From the NCBI GenBank assembly GCA_903889565.1, contig CAISYC010000064.1, forward strand, positions 1 to 64,000: a DNA stretch of 64,000 nucleotides. Reading direction: 5' to 3'. The position numbers were made by a program, and so were the translations under genes. This DNA comes from an uncultured beta proteobacterium (lineage in GTDB: Bacteria; Pseudomonadota; Gammaproteobacteria; Burkholderiales; SG8-41). Every line of letters begins with the position of its first letter. The first letter of the stretch is position 1. Positions 43,695-53,065 of the stretch are shown one piece after another. Under the pieces are notes generated by a model. That model was given only the letters and a program-made list of their open reading frames with translations, searched no databases and was not told where the DNA came from.

Positions 43695-44927
43695 TTATTT
43701 TTGCGCCGGTGCAGCGAGCTTGCGCTCGATCCACGGCATCACCACTTCATCGAGCACGCGGCGCTGCGGCCATTTCTCGGAGCGCCCCATGTGACCGCCG
43801 TCGGGATTGACCCAGGCGTCCTTCGGGTCGCCGTGTTTCATCATCAGATACAGATCGGCGATCGGCTGCTGCGTGTCCTTCTCGCCGTTGACCAGCAGCA
43901 TCGGCGCCGACGGTTTATCCAGCCAGCCCTGGGTCAGCAGCGACATGCGCGGCCCGTAACTCAGGAATTCGTCGAGCGTCTTGACTTCGAAAATCGCAGA
44001 GCGCGCCGGAAACAGATCGAACAGATATTCGCGCGTCAGCAGACCGGTGCGCTGAAACTCGGGCTGGAAATAGCCGTGAATACCGACCCCGTGCACCACC
44101 GCGCCGCGCAGACGGTCGCGCTCGGTGTAGGCCAGAATCGCCGCCCAGTAGCCGCTCCAGCTCTGACCGCGCACGACGATGCGTTTGGCGTCGATTTCGC
44201 TGCGCGTCTGCAGATAATCGAGCGCCTTCGAATACATGCGCTCGGCGCCGACATCGACCTTGATCGGCGCCTGACCGGTGCCCGGCATGTCGAGCGCGAA
44301 CACGGCGATGCCGCGGCGCATGAAACCGTCGCTGGCGGAGGCGACATCCTCTTTGCGCGTATCCAGTCCGCTGATGCCCAGCATCAGGGGCGCCGGACGC
44401 ACATTGGCCGGTAGCCGAAGATAACCGACGATCTCTTTGCCTTCGAAGGGAATTCGCACCACTTCGATCGGCGGCTCGATCAGCCGGCCATAGGCGGCAA
44501 AGGCCTCGAGCGCTTTGGCATAGGCGACCTTCTTGCCATGGGAATTTTCAGTTGGCCAGCGCGCGGTATTATAAATTTCCCACGCATGCCGGTAGTCTTC
44601 CGCGGCTTCTTTCGGAGACGAGGACTGTTTTGCCTTCGCGTGATCGACGTAACGGTCGCCGATACGCACGAAAGCCGCCGCCCAGCTGTCAGGCTGCAGG
44701 TCGTTGATGTTGGTCAGCGCTTCGCGCATGTCTTCCGGCTTGATGCCGCCGACCGGCGGCAGGTTGCGGTCGGCGCGCAGCTGCGCCTCCAGCTTCAATT
44801 CGGCGAGGTCGCGCGGGCCGGTGCTTTGCGCAAGCGCTGCGCCGGAAAAACCCGCAACCAGCGCTACAGCAAGAAACGTCGAAACGAGCTTCGTTGCCCC
44901 ACTCCTCTCCACTGACGCCTCACGCAT
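43695..44927 (-). CDS. Exported alpha/beta hydrolase (FrsA/DUF1100-like)
   Basis: This 410-residue precursor has a signal peptide (LAVALVAGFSGAALAQ), a helical cap region (about 70-160) and an alpha/beta hydrolase core. IPFEGKEIVGYLRLP opens the core, GLDTRKED is the oxyanion region, RGQSWSG holds the nucleophile Ser, NGEKDTQQPI the Asp, and NPDGGHMGR the His. It is related to the hydrolase at 57657-58727, which lacks a signal peptide. This subfamily includes C-C bond and ester hydrolases acting on ring-opened products. Its start overlaps the E2 gene stop by eight bases. Confidence 0.82.
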   Translation of the reverse strand: MREASVERSGATKLVSTFLAVALVAGFSGAALAQSTGPRDLAELKLEAQLRADRNLPPVGGIKPEDMREALTNINDLQPDSWAAAFVRIGDRYVDHAKAKQSSSPKEAAEDYRHAWEIYNTARWPTENSHGKKVAYAKALEAFAAYGRLIEPPIEVVRIPFEGKEIVGYLRLPANVRPAPLMLGISGLDTRKEDVASASDGFMRRGIAVFALDMPGTGQAPIKVDVGAERMYSKALDYLQTRSEIDAKRIVVRGQSWSGYWAAILAYTERDRLRGAVVHGVGIHGYFQPEFQRTGLLTREYLFDLFPARSAIFEVKTLDEFLSYGPRMSLLTQGWLDKPSAPMLLVNGEKDTQQPIADLYLMMKHGDPKDAWVNPDGGHMGRSEKWPQRRVLDEVVMPWIERKLAAPAQK

Positions 44928-46161
44928 TCAGCGCCTGCAGCCAGTCGCGCGTTTCGAGGATGGTTTTGACTTCGCGCAGGAACGCCGCCGAATAAGCGCC
45001 ATCGAGCGCGCGATGATCGAAGGTCTGCGCGAGGATGCCGACCGGACGGATGGCGATGCTGTCGCCGGTTTCGCTCTCGATCACCACCGGTTTCTTTTTG
45101 ACGCCGTCGGTGGAAAGTATCGCCACCTGCGGCTGGTTGATGATGGGCGCGGTGATGAGTGTGCCGAATACGCCGGAGTTCGACAGCGTGTAGGTGCCGC
45201 CGGTCATGTCATCGGGCTTCAACTGATTGGCGCGCGCGCGTTTGGCCAGATCGTTGATCTCGCGCGCGATCTGCGGCAGCGATTTGTTCGGCACGTCTTT
45301 CACCACCGGCACCACCAGCCCGTCGAAGCCGAGGTCGACCGCGATGCCGATGTTGATGCGGCCGTGCAGCACCAGATCGTCGCCATCGAGACTGGAATTG
45401 AGCAGCGGAAATTTCGCCAGCGCGACCGACACGGCGCGCGCGATAAACGGCAGATAGGTCAGACTGAAACCCTCACGCGCCTTCCACGCCGCACCTGCAA
45501 TCGCGCGGGCCTGATCGACCTTGAAATAATCGACCTCGGTCGCCTGCAGCACATGCGGCGCGGTCTGCCACGATTTTTGCAGATGCTGGGCGGTGCGCTT
45601 GCGCACGCTGTTCAGCGGCTTGCGGGTATCTCCAGCGCCCATCACGATCGGCCCCGGCGCGTATGCCTGTTGCACCGGGCGCGCGGTGGCGCTGCCGCTC
45701 GCAATGAAGGCGAGCACATCTTCGCGCGTGATACGGCCGTCGCGGCCGCTGCCGGCAATCGATGCCGGATTCAACTGGTGTTCGGCGATCAAGCGGCGCA
45801 CCACCGGCGACAGGCGATCCGCTGCCGAAGCTTTGCCGTACTGCACCGCTGCCGGTGCAGCGACGGCAGCGGCTGCAACCGGTGCCGCTACGGCAACCTT
45901 CGAAGCTGCAGGAGCGGTAGCTGCTGTGCCCGCTTCGCGAATGACCGCCAGCCGCGTGCCGACCTTGGCAGTGACGCCTTCCTGGACCAGGATTTCGGCA
46001 ATCACGCCGTCAGCCTGCGCCGGAATTTCGGTGCTGACCTTGTCGGTTTCGACATCAAACAGCGTGTCGTCGGCTTTGACCCTGTCGCCGACTTTCTTGT
46101 ACCACTTCGTTACAACGCCCTCGGCAACCGTTTCGCCGAGCTGCGGCATGATGACATCCAT
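44920..46161 (-). CDS. 2-Oxoacid/acetoin dehydrogenase E2 (dihydrolipoyl acyltransferase)
   Basis: This 413-residue E2 has a lipoyl domain with the lipoylated Lys41 in VETDKVSTEI and an Ala-rich linker (about 80-110). A peripheral-subunit-binding domain follows (SPVVRRLIAEHQLNPASIAGSGRDGRITREDV), then a catalytic acyltransferase domain ending in TFDHRALDGAYSAAFL (active-site His and Asp). It works with the E1 subunits encoded at 49601-51588, although two amidohydrolase genes lie between. The acyl group (acetyl, branched or other) cannot be told. No E3 gene is in the window, so the general cellular E3 would be used. Confidence 0.92.
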   Translation of the reverse strand: MDVIMPQLGETVAEGVVTKWYKKVGDRVKADDTLFDVETDKVSTEIPAQADGVIAEILVQEGVTAKVGTRLAVIREAGTAATAPAASKVAVAAPVAAAAVAAPAAVQYGKASAADRLSPVVRRLIAEHQLNPASIAGSGRDGRITREDVLAFIASGSATARPVQQAYAPGPIVMGAGDTRKPLNSVRKRTAQHLQKSWQTAPHVLQATEVDYFKVDQARAIAGAAWKAREGFSLTYLPFIARAVSVALAKFPLLNSSLDGDDLVLHGRINIGIAVDLGFDGLVVPVVKDVPNKSLPQIAREINDLAKRARANQLKPDDMTGGTYTLSNSGVFGTLITAPIINQPQVAILSTDGVKKKPVVIESETGDSIAIRPVGILAQTFDHRALDGAYSAAFLREVKTILETRDWLQALNA

Positions 46162-46178
46162 CGACTTCTCCTGACCTG

Positions 46179-47894
46179 TTATTTCTGTTTGGCCGCCTCG
46201 TACACGACCTTGCCGTTGACCATTGTCAGCAACGGCTTGATGTCCTTGATCTGATCCGCCCGCACCGTCATGTAATCGCGGTCGAGCACCAGCAGATCGG
46301 CATATTTGCCCGCTTGCAGCGAGCCGATACGGTCTTCGCGAAAGGCGAAGGCTGCATTCGAGCGCGTATGCGCAATCAGCGCCTCTTCGCGCGTGATCGT
46401 CTGCCGGATGACTTTGAAACCGCCAATCATGCGCCCGCTAACCGCCCAGCCCAGCGTGTAGAACGGATTCGACGGCGTCACCGCGGTCGCATCCGACCCG
46501 AGGCCCCAATGCAGGCCGCTGTCCTGCACCATTTTCAGCGGCGGCATGTCGTAGGCCTTGTCGCCATAGACATTGTGGAACAGCACGCCCTGAATCGTCG
46601 GCCGGCTGTGCAACTGCACGCGCATGCCGAGCGCGCGCAAGCGCGCGATGTCCTGCGGCTCAAGTTGATCGACATGCGAAAACGTCCAGCCGAGGCCCTT
46701 GACCGGGTGCGTCTTGTTGACTTCTTCGATCGCCGTAAGGAAGCTTTCGATCGAACCGCGCAGCTGCGCATGGATGTTGAGCGTCATGTTCTTGTCGGCG
46801 ACCGCCTGCGCAATGCGTTTCCATTGCACCATTGCCTCAATCGACGGTTGGGTCTTTTCGACCAGCGTATTGTCATGCAGCGGGAAATACAGCGTTTCGC
46901 CATAGCCGAGATTGTCGAACCAGTCGTCTCCCTGGAACGGCTTCATGCCCTTGATCGTGGTCAGCACGCCGTCCACATCCTTCGGCGATTCCGGCTCCAG
47001 CCACAAGTGGTAATAGACGCGCATGGTCAACTCGCCATTTTGCGCAAGCGCGCGCACGGGCTCGAAATATTTCGGATGGAAGGAACGACCGCCCATGTCG
47101 ATATAGGACGTCATGCCCATGCGGTTGAGGTCCGCATACATGAGTTTCGCGTTGTCGGTCATCTTGGCCATCGGTACTTCGCCGAGGCGCGCCAGCGTCC
47201 AGCGCACCGCGCCGCCGCCGTTGAGTATGCCGGTGGGCTGTCCTTGCGCATCGCGCACGATCACGCCGCCTGGCATGTTGGCCGTCTTGTCGTCGATACC
47301 GAGTGCTTTCAATCCCGGCGTGTTCGCATAAATGCGGAAGTAAATGAGTTGCAGCACGACCGGGTTGTCCGGTGCTGCGCGATCGAGTTCTTCCTTGGTA
47401 AAGCCCCGGCGGCCGTCTTCGAACTGTTCGATTGCCCAGCCGCCCAGCACCAGCACCCATTCGCCCGGCTTCGACGCTTTCGCCTTGGCCGCGATCATTT
47501 CGAGCGCCTTCGCGCGCGAGGTCACGCCATCGAGACGCACTTCGCGGTCCCAGTATTCGGCCGCGCGCATGAAGTGAGCATGGTTGTCGATCAGGCCCGG
47601 TATCACCGTCTTGCCCTTGAGGTCGATCCGGCGCGTCTGCGCGCCGGCGAGTTTGGCGATCGCGGCATTGCTGCCGGTTGCCAACACGCGATCGCCCTTC
47701 ACCGCCACCGCCTGCGTAACCGTAAAACGGTCATCGACCGTCAGCACCTTGCCGTTTTCAAAAATGACATCAGCCTCCGCTGCATGCGCAGGCATCAGGT
47801 GCACGCAGAACACGGCAAGCGCCAGCAGCGGCAAGGCGGCGAACCAGCGCATGGCGCAATTGTCTTGGTTTTGCATAATCGCGGCCGCCATCAT
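46179..47894 (-). CDS. Exported amidohydrolase, YtcJ-like (copy 2 of a tandem pair)
   Basis: This 571-residue protein has a signal peptide (FAALPLLALAVFCVHLMPAHA) and an amidohydrolase-3 domain. N-terminal VIFENGKVLTVDD and VIPGLIDNHAHFMRA (metal His pair) are followed by HIDQ-like FSHVDQLEPQD and WGLGSDATAV (metal Asp). C-terminal KYADLLVLDRDYMTV completes the composite domain. ATG 47894 overlaps the stop of the first copy (ATGA), indicating coupled translation; an internal ATG 47852 directly precedes the signal peptide. It hydrolyses an amide, imide or lactam-like bond outside the cytoplasm. Confidence 0.88.
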   Translation of the reverse strand: MMAAAIMQNQDNCAMRWFAALPLLALAVFCVHLMPAHAAEADVIFENGKVLTVDDRFTVTQAVAVKGDRVLATGSNAAIAKLAGAQTRRIDLKGKTVIPGLIDNHAHFMRAAEYWDREVRLDGVTSRAKALEMIAAKAKASKPGEWVLVLGGWAIEQFEDGRRGFTKEELDRAAPDNPVVLQLIYFRIYANTPGLKALGIDDKTANMPGGVIVRDAQGQPTGILNGGGAVRWTLARLGEVPMAKMTDNAKLMYADLNRMGMTSYIDMGGRSFHPKYFEPVRALAQNGELTMRVYYHLWLEPESPKDVDGVLTTIKGMKPFQGDDWFDNLGYGETLYFPLHDNTLVEKTQPSIEAMVQWKRIAQAVADKNMTLNIHAQLRGSIESFLTAIEEVNKTHPVKGLGWTFSHVDQLEPQDIARLRALGMRVQLHSRPTIQGVLFHNVYGDKAYDMPPLKMVQDSGLHWGLGSDATAVTPSNPFYTLGWAVSGRMIGGFKVIRQTITREEALIAHTRSNAAFAFREDRIGSLQAGKYADLLVLDRDYMTVRADQIKDIKPLLTMVNGKVVYEAAKQK

Positions 47895-49591
47895 TTCTTC
47901 TCGTAGACCACGCGACCACCGACCATGGTCATCACCGGCTTGATGTCCTTGATCTGGTCCGCCGGCACGGTCAGGTAATCGCGGTCGAGCACCAGCAGAT
48001 CGGCGTATTTGCCGTTTTGGATCGAACCGAGATTGCTGTCCTGAAACAGGATCGCCGCATTGCTGCGGGTGTGCGCGATCAGTGCTTCTTCGCGCGTAAT
48101 GCTTTGGCGGTTGACCTTGCGGCCCCCGATCATTTTGCCGGTAACGGCAAACGCCAGCGTGTAAAACGGGTTGGAGGTCGTCACCGCGGTGGCGTCGGAG
48201 CCGAGCCCCCAGCGGATGCCGCTGTCCTGCACGCGACGGAACGGCGGCATGTCCCAGGCACGGTCGCCGTGCACCTTGTGCATCAGCGCGCCCTGGATCA
48301 GCGGCCGGCTGTGGATCAGCGCCGACATGCCGAGTTTCTTCATGCGCTCCAGTTGCGCTTCATCGACCTGATCGAGGTGGGAAAACGACCAGCGAAATCC
48401 CTTGAACGGCACGTTTTTCGAAACGTCCTCGTACTGGTCGAGAAAGGCGTCGATCACCGGCGTCATTTCGACGTGAGTGTTGTAATACAGCCCCTTTTCG
48501 GCCAGCGCCTGCACGATGCGGTGGAACTGAAACAGGTCTTCCGGATTTGTATTGCCGCCGACACGCAGCAACTGCGTGGTCAGACGCGAGTAACCGGATT
48601 CGCCCCAGCCGATATTGTCGAAATAATCGTTGCCCTGAAAAGGCTTTTGCCGGGCGATCACCGTCAATACTTTGTCCACCTGCTCCGGCGTGGTCGGTTG
48701 CTGGATAGTAGTCCAGAACGCGCGAATATTCAGTTCGCCGCGCTCGGCCAGATATTTGAATGGTTCGTAATGCTTCGCCCCCATGCCGCGTCCGCCGGCG
48801 TCGAGCCAGGCGGTGACGCCCATCGAATTCAACTCGCTCACGAGCTTGCGCGTGTTGGCCAGCCATTCGTCGTGTTCGGGCAGCGGAATCTTCGCCGCCA
48901 CGAAGGCGACACCGCCGGCGCCGCGCACGACACCGGTCAATTTGCCTGAAGCATCCTTCTCAATCCTGCCGTTCTGCGGATCGGGCGCGTTTTCGTCGAT
49001 TTGCGCCGCCTTCAGCGCCGCAGTATTCAGATAGCTGTGGTTATAGACCGACTGGATGACCACCGGGTTGTCCGGCGCCAGACGGTCGAGCTCATCGCGC
49101 GGGAAACCGCGCGGGTCATCGGTGAACTGCTCTTCCGACCAGCCGCCGAGGGTGGCGATCCAAACACCGGCCTTGGCGCCGCGCAAGCGCTCGGTCAACA
49201 GCTTGACCGCCTGCTTGCGCGTGGTTACGCCATCGAAGCGCAATTCGTCGTGCTCGGCAGCACGGATCCAATGGGCGTGATTGTCGATCAGGCCGGGAAT
49301 TACCGTGCGACCCATGAGATCGATCACTTTCGCTCCGGCCGCGGCTTCCCTGCGCACATCGGCGGTCCTGCCCACCGCGACGATACGCACACCCTTAATC
49401 GCCACTGCCTGCGCGATGCGGAACTGATCATCGACGGTGACGATCTTGCCGTTGATCAACAGGAGATCGGCCTCGCCCGCAATGGCCGGCAACCCCGCCG
49501 CCGCGATAGACGCCGTCAACACTGCAGCGGCGAATTTTGCGTACAAGGCACGCCGCATCGGGCCGGTTAGAGTTTTATTTTTTTGAGGCAC
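47891..49591 (-). CDS. Exported amidohydrolase, YtcJ-like (copy 1 of a tandem pair)
   Basis: This 566-residue paralogue of the following gene has a signal peptide (FAAAVLTASIAAAGLPAIAG). The same signature set is present: LLLINGKIVTVDD, VIPGLIDNHAHWIRA, FSHLDQVDEAQ, RWGLGSDATAVTTSNPFYTL and KYADLLVLDRDYLTV. Similarity runs along the full length with many differences, so the duplication is not recent. GTG 49591 follows a GAGGG nine to ten bases upstream; ATG 49558 just before the signal core is an alternative. It sits nine bases after the E1-beta stop, inside the E1-E2 operon. Confidence 0.88.
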   Translation of the reverse strand: MPQKNKTLTGPMRRALYAKFAAAVLTASIAAAGLPAIAGEADLLLINGKIVTVDDQFRIAQAVAIKGVRIVAVGRTADVRREAAAGAKVIDLMGRTVIPGLIDNHAHWIRAAEHDELRFDGVTTRKQAVKLLTERLRGAKAGVWIATLGGWSEEQFTDDPRGFPRDELDRLAPDNPVVIQSVYNHSYLNTAALKAAQIDENAPDPQNGRIEKDASGKLTGVVRGAGGVAFVAAKIPLPEHDEWLANTRKLVSELNSMGVTAWLDAGGRGMGAKHYEPFKYLAERGELNIRAFWTTIQQPTTPEQVDKVLTVIARQKPFQGNDYFDNIGWGESGYSRLTTQLLRVGGNTNPEDLFQFHRIVQALAEKGLYYNTHVEMTPVIDAFLDQYEDVSKNVPFKGFRWSFSHLDQVDEAQLERMKKLGMSALIHSRPLIQGALMHKVHGDRAWDMPPFRRVQDSGIRWGLGSDATAVTTSNPFYTLAFAVTGKMIGGRKVNRQSITREEALIAHTRSNAAILFQDSNLGSIQNGKYADLLVLDRDYLTVPADQIKDIKPVMTMVGGRVVYEKK

Positions 49592-49600
49592 CCGCTGCCC

Positions 49601-50578
49601 TCAATCCATTTTTTCGCGGATTTCGCGCACGATGCGCTCGATCGACGGAATCGTGTTGTCCTCGAGCAGATCGGCTGCCGGTAGCGGGATATGCGGCGTG
49701 GTGATACGCAGAATCGGCCCGTCGAGGCTCCAGAAACATTCGTCGGCGACGATTGATGCGATCTCGGCGCCCCAGCCGCACAGCCGCGGGTTTTCCTCGA
49801 CCGTAAACAAGCGGCCGGTCTTCGCCACCTCGCCAAGAATTGTCTGTGTATCAAGCGGCACCAGCGAACGCACATCGACCACGGTGGCGGAAATGCCGTG
49901 CTCTTTTTCAAGTATCGCCGCCGCATCGAGCGAACGATGCACCATCGAAGCCAGTGCAACGATCGTGCAATCCTTGCCGTGGCGCAGCACCTTGGCCTTG
50001 CCCAGCTCGTCGACGTATTCGCCGTCGGGCACTTCGCCCTTCATCGGATAAAGCGACTTCTGCTCGAAGAACAAGACCGGATTGGGATCGCGGACCGCCG
50101 CCGCCAGCAGGCCTTTGACGTCGGCCGGAAACGCCGGCGCGACCACCTTGAGACCGGGGATCATCATTGCCCAGTTTTCCAGCGCCTGCGAATGCTGCGC
50201 ACCGAAACGCGAACCGGAGCCATTGGCGGTGCGAATCACCACCGGCATCGTCACCTGGCCGTCCGTCATGTAACGCATTTTCGCCATTTCATTGGCGACG
50301 ATGTCCCAGCACACCGCGAGAAAATCCGAGAACATGATTTCGGCAATCGGTTTTAAACCGGTCATCGCCGCGCCCATCGCCGCGCCGAGTATCGCCTGCT
50401 CCGAGATCGGGCAGTCGCGCACGCGCAGCGGTCCGAATTTGTCGAGCAGGCCGACCGTCGCCTTGAACACGCCGCCCGCCGCCGCGACGTCTTCACCGAG
50501 AAACACCACGCTTTCGTCGCGCGCCATCTCCTGCGCGATACCCGCTGCGACTGCGTCGCGATAGGTCAGTTCCGCCAT
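49601..50578 (-). CDS. 2-Oxoacid/acetoin dehydrogenase E1 beta subunit
   Basis: This 325-residue TPP-enzyme subunit matches PdhB/AcoB. It has LTYRDAVAAGIAQEMARDESVVFLGEDV, RVRDCPISEQAILGAAMGAA, IMFSDFLAVCWDIVANEMAKMRYM, RFGAQHSQ, VVDVRSLVPLDTQTI and VTTPHIPLP-like ITTPHIPLPAA. GGGAG upstream supports ATG 50578, which overlaps the E1-alpha end by 13 bases. It decarboxylates a 2-oxoacid (or cleaves acetoin) with E1 alpha and passes the acyl group to E2. Confidence 0.93.
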   Translation of the reverse strand: MAELTYRDAVAAGIAQEMARDESVVFLGEDVAAAGGVFKATVGLLDKFGPLRVRDCPISEQAILGAAMGAAMTGLKPIAEIMFSDFLAVCWDIVANEMAKMRYMTDGQVTMPVVIRTANGSGSRFGAQHSQALENWAMMIPGLKVVAPAFPADVKGLLAAAVRDPNPVLFFEQKSLYPMKGEVPDGEYVDELGKAKVLRHGKDCTIVALASMVHRSLDAAAILEKEHGISATVVDVRSLVPLDTQTILGEVAKTGRLFTVEENPRLCGWGAEIASIVADECFWSLDGPILRITTPHIPLPAADLLEDNTIPSIERIVREIREKMD

Positions 50579-51588
50579 GCTGCACTCCCGTCCGCCCACA
50601 CGTTCTTTTCAATATCGGCGATCAACGGCAGCGCCGAGGCTTTTGCCGTCGCCGTCGCCGCATCGACCTTGCGATGCACTTCGGTTTCGATGTCCTTCAA
50701 CGTCGGATCGTTGAAGCCGAGTTTGAGCAGGCGCTCGCGGTAAGTCACCACCGGATCACGTTTGAGCCATTGCTCCAGTTCGCCCTCCGGCCGGTATTTC
50801 GCCGGGTCGGCGCGCGAGTGGCCGCTGTGACGGTAGGTGCGCGCCTCGATCAGCGAAGGCCCGCCGCCGTCGCGCGCTTTTTCGATCGCCGCCATCGCCG
50901 TCAGATACATTTCATCGGCATCGTTGCCGTCAACGTCGATCGCCGGCAATCCATAAGCAGCGGCACGATCGGCGGCCGGACGCGGAACTGCCGTCACCGC
51001 ACTGATCGGCGTGTATTCCATATAGAGATTGTTTTCGCACACGAACACCACCGGCAGCTTCCACACCACCGAGAAATTCAGCGCTTCGTGGAACGCACCA
51101 ATGTTCGTCGTGCCATCACCGAAGAAGCACACCGCAACCTGCTTGGTGCCGCGATACTGCGCCGACCACGCCGCGCCGGCAGCGATCGGCAGATGCGCGC
51201 CAATGATCGCGTACGAACCCATCGCGCCCTTGGCGACATCGGTCAGATGCATCGAGCCGCCCTTGCCGCCCAAGAGGCCGCATTGGCGGCCCATCAGCTC
51301 GCCCAACACGCCTTCCATCGAGGCGCCGCGCGCCAGCGTGTGCGCATGGCCGCGGTAGGTGCAAAACGTCCAGTCATCGGGACGCATCGCCACGCCAAAG
51401 GCGGCGGCGATCGCCTCCTGCCCCAGCGACAGGTGACTGGTGCCCTTGATCAGGTTCTGCAGGAACAGGTCGTAAGCGCGCTTCTCGCAATAACGCAGTT
51501 CCAGTTGCAGCCGGTAGAGTTCGAGCCGCGTTTCGCGCCCGATGTCCGGTTCCGGCGATGCTTTTTTTGCTTTTGACGATATGGCCAT
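50566..51588 (-). CDS. 2-Oxoacid/acetoin dehydrogenase E1 alpha subunit
   Basis: This 340-residue subunit has the TPP motif GDGTTNIGAFHEALN...CENN, plus GTSHLSLGQEAIAAAFG, TYRGHAHTLARG, GGKGGSMHLTD and YRHSGHSRADPAKYR (phosphorylation-loop-like region). It begins at ATG 51588 after GGAGAACC; a longer frame from 51657 lacks support. The size and motifs fit the acetoin dehydrogenase or branched-chain/pyruvate heterotetrameric E1 group; the substrate cannot be decided. Confidence 0.93.
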   Translation of the reverse strand: MAISSKAKKASPEPDIGRETRLELYRLQLELRYCEKRAYDLFLQNLIKGTSHLSLGQEAIAAAFGVAMRPDDWTFCTYRGHAHTLARGASMEGVLGELMGRQCGLLGGKGGSMHLTDVAKGAMGSYAIIGAHLPIAAGAAWSAQYRGTKQVAVCFFGDGTTNIGAFHEALNFSVVWKLPVVFVCENNLYMEYTPISAVTAVPRPAADRAAAYGLPAIDVDGNDADEMYLTAMAAIEKARDGGGPSLIEARTYRHSGHSRADPAKYRPEGELEQWLKRDPVVTYRERLLKLGFNDPTLKDIETEVHRKVDAATATAKASALPLIADIEKNVWADGSAAWRN

Positions 51589-51677
51589 TGGTTCTCCGTA
51601 AAGCGTTGGACGCAAACAAAACCGCGCGGGGCTGGCGCATCCAGCCCCGCCATTCACGTCATTCGCAGCTGCGTATG

Positions 51678-53036
51678 CTAATACTTATTCGCGATCGGCA
51701 ATTCCTGCGCCGGAAACAGCGTGATGATCTTGGCGCCCTGGGGAGTAAGAACGACTTCTTCCTCGATGCGGGCCGCTGATACGCCATCCTTGGCCGGACA
51801 AAAGGTTTCGACCGCGAATACCATGCCCGCCTTCAATTCGTAGGGATCCTTCAGCGAATTGAGGCGCGAGATCAGCGGCCGCTCGTGCAACCCCAGCCCG
51901 AGACCATGGCAGAAATTGAGGCCGAACGCCGACATTTCGGTTTCGAAACCGATTTCGGTTGATTTGGGGAACATGCGCGCGACCTGATCGGTGCTGACAC
52001 CGGGGCGCAGCATCGCGATCGCGCTGTCCATCCAGTGGCGCGCCTTCTTGTAGGCATCGTGCTGGGCCTTGGTCGCGCTGCCGACGGTAAAGGTCCGGTA
52101 ATAGCAGGTTTTGTAACCCATGTACGACTGGATGAGATCGAAATAGGCCTGATCCCCCGGACGGATCAGGCGATCGGTGAAGTTGTGCGGATGCGGGCTG
52201 CAACGTTCGCCGGCAATCGCGTTGACGGCCTCGACGCAATCCGAACCCATTTCGTAAAAACGCTTGGTTGCCATGGCGACGATTTCGTTTTCGCGCACGC
52301 CGGGTTTAAGCGCCTCGAAAATATCCTGATAAACGCCGTCTCCCATGGCCGCGGCCATGTTGAGCAGCGTGATTTCGTCGTAGTTCTTGATCTCGCGCGC
52401 TTCCAGCATGACCTGCTGGCCGTCCATCACCTTGATACCGAGTTTTTGCAATGCGAACAGGAACGGCGGCTCAACCACATCGATGCCAAGCGGCATGTCG
52501 GCCACACCTTCGGCGACCAGAATGTCCTTGATCTCCTGCGCCGCCTCCTCGAACAAACCGACGCGCGGATTGATCGCGCCGCGCAGACCGACGTTGCCGG
52601 CCAGCGCGTGATTCTTCGGCAGCCACGGCGCATAGAGCTTGTGATGGCGCGCAGCGGAACCAAAGTCCCAGACGTACGGCTCGCCGTTGCCGGTGAGCAG
52701 ACACCAGCGCGTCAGTTTGTCGCGCGCCCACTCGCCGATCACAGTGCTCGAGATGTAGCGCATGTTGATCTGGTCGAACACCAGGATCGCACCGAGTTTG
52801 GATTTGGCCAGCGCGTTCTTGGTACGCGCCAGCCGGTACTCGTGCAACCGGCGAAAATCGACGCGCTCCTCGAAATCCACCTGCATGCGGCCCGGCGCCT
52901 GCAAGGGGCGCTCCCAGCGGTGGCCGGGATTAGCCGGATCATAAAGACCGTCGGGCGCGCTGCTGACGCGCTTATTGCGGTCGATAGCCGCACCCTTGAC
53001 GATTTTCGGTTCGACGCGCTTGCGTTTGCTGGCCAT
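51678..53036 (-). CDS. M24 family peptidase-like protein (Xaa-Pro/creatinase type)
   Basis: This 452-residue protein has an extended N-terminus (1-70), a creatinase N-domain and an M24 C-domain. Four metal-ligand positions are conserved (Asp in AYFDLIQ, His in FCHGLGLG, Glu in FAVETF, Glu in RIEEEV). The second Asp is replaced by Cys in KTCYYRTF. It may bind metal in an altered way. It resembles the other M24 protein (36282-37469) only at fold level. It has no signal peptide. It lies upstream of the E1-alpha gene on the same strand, 89 bases away. Confidence 0.85.
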   Translation of the reverse strand: MASKRKRVEPKIVKGAAIDRNKRVSSAPDGLYDPANPGHRWERPLQAPGRMQVDFEERVDFRRLHEYRLARTKNALAKSKLGAILVFDQINMRYISSTVIGEWARDKLTRWCLLTGNGEPYVWDFGSAARHHKLYAPWLPKNHALAGNVGLRGAINPRVGLFEEAAQEIKDILVAEGVADMPLGIDVVEPPFLFALQKLGIKVMDGQQVMLEAREIKNYDEITLLNMAAAMGDGVYQDIFEALKPGVRENEIVAMATKRFYEMGSDCVEAVNAIAGERCSPHPHNFTDRLIRPGDQAYFDLIQSYMGYKTCYYRTFTVGSATKAQHDAYKKARHWMDSAIAMLRPGVSTDQVARMFPKSTEIGFETEMSAFGLNFCHGLGLGLHERPLISRLNSLKDPYELKAGMVFAVETFCPAKDGVSAARIEEEVVLTPQGAKIITLFPAQELPIANKY

Positions 53037-53065
53037 GCTTTTCTCCTGATAAATCCTGTTGCCGG

